In this document: positions 63,886 to 64,000 of the stretch, piece by piece | How positions within the stretch are numbered: the stretch's first letter is position 1 | Layout: every line of letters begins with the position of its first letter | Origin: Salegentibacter salegens | GTDB lineage: Bacteria; Bacteroidota; Bacteroidia; Flavobacteriales; Flavobacteriaceae | Assembly: GCF_900142975.1 (NCBI RefSeq) | Contig: NZ_LT670848.1 | Location: 1,240,001 to 1,304,000, forward strand | DNA length: 64,000 nucleotides | Reading direction: 5' to 3' | Notes under the pieces: model-generated | Databases searched by the model: none | Told to the model about the DNA's origin: nothing | Seen by the model: only the letters and a program-made list of their open reading frames with translations | Position numbers and translations under genes: made by a program

Positions 63886-64000
63886 AATAATTAATTTTTA
63901 GGATTTATAAAAGGTTTAGGTACAAGCTTGTATTTAATTATATCCTAAAGTTAAGTAGCAAGACAGGTAAAATAATAATGAATGATCCAGACTACATTAT
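63886..64000. other. AT-rich end of window, upstream of the secreted protein gene
   Basis: These 115 bases are AT-rich. They must hold the promoter of the minus-strand gene, but I find no clear consensus box or other feature. Confidence 0.4.

Overview
The window is a 64 kb piece of chromosome from a member of the Flavobacteriia (Bacteroidota). The evidence is the AT-rich, densely packed genome, the Bacteroidota-type promoter -7 boxes (TAnnTTTG) upstream of many genes, a TonB receptor with an N-terminal carboxypeptidase-regulatory-like domain, and families such as DUF4168, DUF3820 and a small protein of the DUF6952 type. A marine genus of the Salegentibacter/Gramella/Zunongwangia kind is my inference from overall gene content and is not proven. 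I see no tRNA, rRNA, CRISPR array, prophage or replication origin.

Region 1 (1-16 kb). A partial type II NADH dehydrogenase is followed by an ECF sigma factor with a membrane partner and by dihydrolipoyl dehydrogenase (lpdA). A long minus-strand cluster then runs from 13.9 kb down to 3.7 kb: GABA-type aminotransferase, nitrilase-family amidase, VOC protein, 918-residue Orn/Lys/Arg-type decarboxylase, ATP-grasp ligase with a lysine-rich N-terminal tail, C45 Ntn-hydrolase-like protein and aldehyde dehydrogenase. Taken together these look like a ligase/hydrolase-protected amine or polyamine pathway that resembles the Puu pathway in logic but not in protein families. An Lrp-type regulator and a divergent methionine gamma-lyase-like gene sit upstream.

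Region 2 (16-33 kb). A toxin-antitoxin remnant has its toxin broken by one in-frame TGA. It is followed by an outer-membrane protein and an NhaC antiporter, then a peroxide-defence block (peroxiredoxin, thioredoxin, small protein, Tpx). An envelope and division block comes next (dgkA, ftsK, LolA-like, LptF/LptG-like, ribB), followed by a nitroreductase, a SanA-like protein, a holin-family protein, and a TonB siderophore-type receptor with a PepSY membrane protein.

Region 3 (33-46 kb). An apparently intact IS256-family element with an 8-bp target duplication lies directly after a HAD phosphatase gene. Beyond it are a secreted S9 peptidase, a DUF389 protein with a degenerate lipid-kinase-like N-terminus, a secreted DUF4168 protein, a secreted HExxH metallopeptidase, a GH3-family protein and a COG2509-type flavoprotein. 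An AhpD-like protein is followed by a histidine-kinase-like protein that lacks an ATPase domain and overlaps a single-domain response regulator.

Region 4 (46-64 kb). This part holds mostly housekeeping genes (pyrG, yidC, pcm, a 3-hydroxyacyl-CoA dehydrogenase gene, YggS, miaA), an intact ParDE pair, two Gfo/Idh/MocA dehydrogenases (one with a Tat-like signal), an exonuclease/GIY-YIG fusion, a voltage-gated-type K+ channel with a C-terminal zinc ribbon, and a LytS/LytTR two-component system. Two families of degenerate intergenic repeats are scattered over the window, and a palindromic repeat supplies the C-terminal codons of miaA.
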